DNA of 64,000 bases from Delphinapterus leucas (taxonomy: Eukaryota > Chordata > Mammalia > Artiodactyla > Monodontidae): positions 9,457,859 to 9,521,858 of the forward strand of contig NW_022098030.1 in the NCBI RefSeq assembly GCF_002288925.2, given 5' to 3'. This document shows, in pieces, positions 62,546-64,000 of the stretch. A program made the translations under genes and the position numbers. The notes under the pieces were generated by a model. The model was given only the letters and a program-made list of their open reading frames with translations, was not told the DNA's origin and ran no database searches. Every line of letters starts with the position of its first letter. Position 1 is the stretch's first letter.

Positions 62546-63093
62546 CATATGGATACATAATTTCTAATATCCTTCTCCAGCCACAAAATCTTGTGTCTTT
62601 ATGAATATCTTATAATGTTTAATAATATTGTATGGGGTATCAGACTCTCGATGTGCACCAGTGGGTCCCAAACCAAGCTATTTATCAAAATCACAGTGAA
62701 ATCAGCTCTTTTGCCCTTTTCCTGTTTGCCCATTTCTGTTCCCCTCTTAACAGTAAAAGAATCTAATTATAGGAATGAGATCAGTAAGCAACTGAAACTA
62801 ACCCCTGACTTATGCTCTCCTGAATGCACACCATGCCCTGTCTAACCTGTTGATTTTTTTTCCTAGTTAAAAAGAAGAATGAAGAATTAATATGTTAAAA
62901 AATGACTAGCTCTCTACCCGCAATAGCTCCCTTAGCAATCCTGCAGATAAGATCACACGCGCAAGGTAACATCTGAAGAGACAGCCACCCAGTCTGCACA
63001 CGATGAAGAATGATTCAGAACCCAACCTCCTGCCTTGACGATTCACTGAGATTCTCCCCCACTCACCCATTTTTTCCCTTTAAAAACTGCCAT

Positions 63094-63286
63094 TGGGGGT
63101 TTCCCTGGTGGTGCAGTGGTTGAGAGTCCGCCTGCCGGTGCGGGGGACGCGGGTTCGTGCCCCGGTCCGGGAGGATCCCGCGTGCCGCGGGGCGGCTGGG
63201 CCCGTGCGCCGTGGCCGCTGGGCCTGTGCGTCCGGGGCTGGTGCTCCACAGCGGGAGAGGCCACAGCGGTGAGGGGCCCGCATACC

Positions 63287-63317
<31 letters not shown>
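63094..63317 (+). mobile_element. CHR SINE, short GC-rich subtype, 5' half of a SINE pair
   Basis: Unusually GC-rich copy with many A-to-G type differences from its siblings (gccggtgcgggggacgcggg; gtgccgcggggcggctgggc). It has a tail of about 29 A. It is followed directly by a long-subtype CHR. The left flank aaaaactgccat (63082-63093) is repeated only after the second SINE. Confidence 0.93.
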
Positions 63318-63319
<2 letters not shown>

Positions 63320-63321
63320 AC

Positions 63322-63710
63322 CGGGCTTCCCCAGTGGTGCAGTGGTTAAGAATCCGCCTGCCAATGCAGCAGACATGGGTTCGAGCCCTGGTCCGGGAAG
63401 ATCCCACATGCCGCGGAGCAACTAAGCCCGTGCACCACAACTACTGAGCCTGCACTCTAGAGCCCGTGAGCCACAACTACTGAGCCCACGTGCCACAACT
63501 ACTGAAGTCCATGCACATAGAGCCTGTGCTCCACAACTAGAGAAGCCACAGCATTGAGAAGCCCACGCACCACAACAAAGAGTAGCCCCCGCTCGCCACA
63601 ACTAGAGAAAGCCCGTGCGCAGCAACGGAGACCCAATGCAGCCAAAAATAAATTAATTAAAAAAAAATTTTTTTAATAAAAATAAATAAAAATTAAAAAT
63701 ATAAATAAAT
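63322..63710 (+). mobile_element. CHR SINE, long subtype, 3' half of a SINE pair
   Basis: Complete long subtype from gggcttccccagtggtgcag to acccaatgcagccaaaaata with an extended A/T-rich tail. The right flank aaaaactgccat (63711-63722) pairs with the copy left of the preceding short SINE. Confidence 0.93.
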
Positions 63711-63910
63711 AAAAACTGCCATGGCTGAGCAGGATCTTCAGAGTTGCTCTCTGGACACGAGTCGACCTTCTCTCCAGATTGCCAGTTTTTCTGATTAGAG
63801 CACCTTTGCTTTCTACTGACACTTGCCTCTTGAATTACTGGCTTATGAGCGGCAAGTAAACAAACCTGGGTTTGGTAACAACAGCAGGAACTTTTAAAAA
63901 GGAGTTTCTT

Positions 63911-64000
63911 GGGAATCCCCTGGTGGTCCAGTAGTTAGGACTTGATGCTTTCACCACTATGGGCCTGGGTTCAATCCCTGGTCAGGGAGCTAAGATGCTG
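63911..64000 (+). mobile_element. tRNA-derived SINE of a second subfamily, truncated by window end
   Basis: The head ggaatcccctggtggtccag, tagttaggacttgatgcttt and gggttcaatccctggtcagg differ from the other CHR copies and resemble the tRNA-Glu-derived CHRL/Bov-tA-like head of cetartiodactyls. It is cut off at 64000. Confidence 0.8.

Larger units (their letters stand above)
30886..64000 (-). other. TMTC2: TMTC2 intron, upstream part (truncated at window end)
   Basis: This is the intron preceding the large membrane exon. The upstream TMTC2 exon, which should encode the N-terminal membrane segments, would appear as a long minus-strand open frame; none is present, so it lies beyond 64000. The intron contains L1 relics, a full-length dead L1, CHR SINEs, L2/MIR relics and an assembly gap. 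Stretches with nothing I can name include about 33900-34650, 37470-40530, 41340-42230, 43080-45980, 54150-55360, 55500-57070, 58560-60180 and 61300-62430. Confidence 0.8.

Overview
This window is mammalian nuclear DNA, and almost certainly cetacean (probably a toothed whale). The main evidence is about twenty copies of the tRNA-derived CHR SINE family. Most belong to a short, GC-rich subtype with a pure poly(A) tail that I associate with whales and dolphins. An artiodactyl-type full-length LINE-1 and many old MIR, L2 and L1M relics support this. The base composition is AT-rich, as expected for deep intron.

The only protein-coding gene I can support is TMTC2, on the minus strand. Two exons are visible. 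A large 829-nt exon (30057-30885) encodes 276 residues of the multi-spanning membrane domain. A 115-nt exon (6911-7025) encodes a TPR repeat. They join in phase (AAA G|CA, giving Lys-Ala) with consensus splice sites, so the 23-kb stretch between them is one intron. The earlier TMTC2 exons lie beyond 64000 and the later TPR exons lie before position 1. The rest of the window is therefore intron: positions 1-6910, 7026-30056 and 30886-64000.

Region by region: 1-6.9 kb holds four CHR SINEs, an L1 3'-UTR relic and a MIR. The 7-30 kb intron holds MIR/L2/L1M relics, seven CHR SINEs (one of them itself split by a retroposed insertion at 17711-17934) and an L2 array at 25.2-27.5 kb. The 31-47 kb part holds L1 3' fragments, a 41-bp tandem duplication, a (TA)n tract ending in a 100-N assembly gap, and SINEs. 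Positions 47171-53621 hold a full-length but dead LINE-1 in the same orientation as TMTC2. The 54-64 kb part holds L2/MIR relics, a poly(A)-only insertion and a SINE dimer.

No prokaryotic-type system, CRISPR array or novel protein-coding system is present. The most unusual observations are structural: a SINE pair bracketed by one target-site duplication, a poly(A)-only insertion with a duplication, an unusually long SINE target duplication, and a retroposed chimeric transcript inside an older SINE. Repeat family names are from recognition by eye, without a library search; edges of old repeats are approximate.
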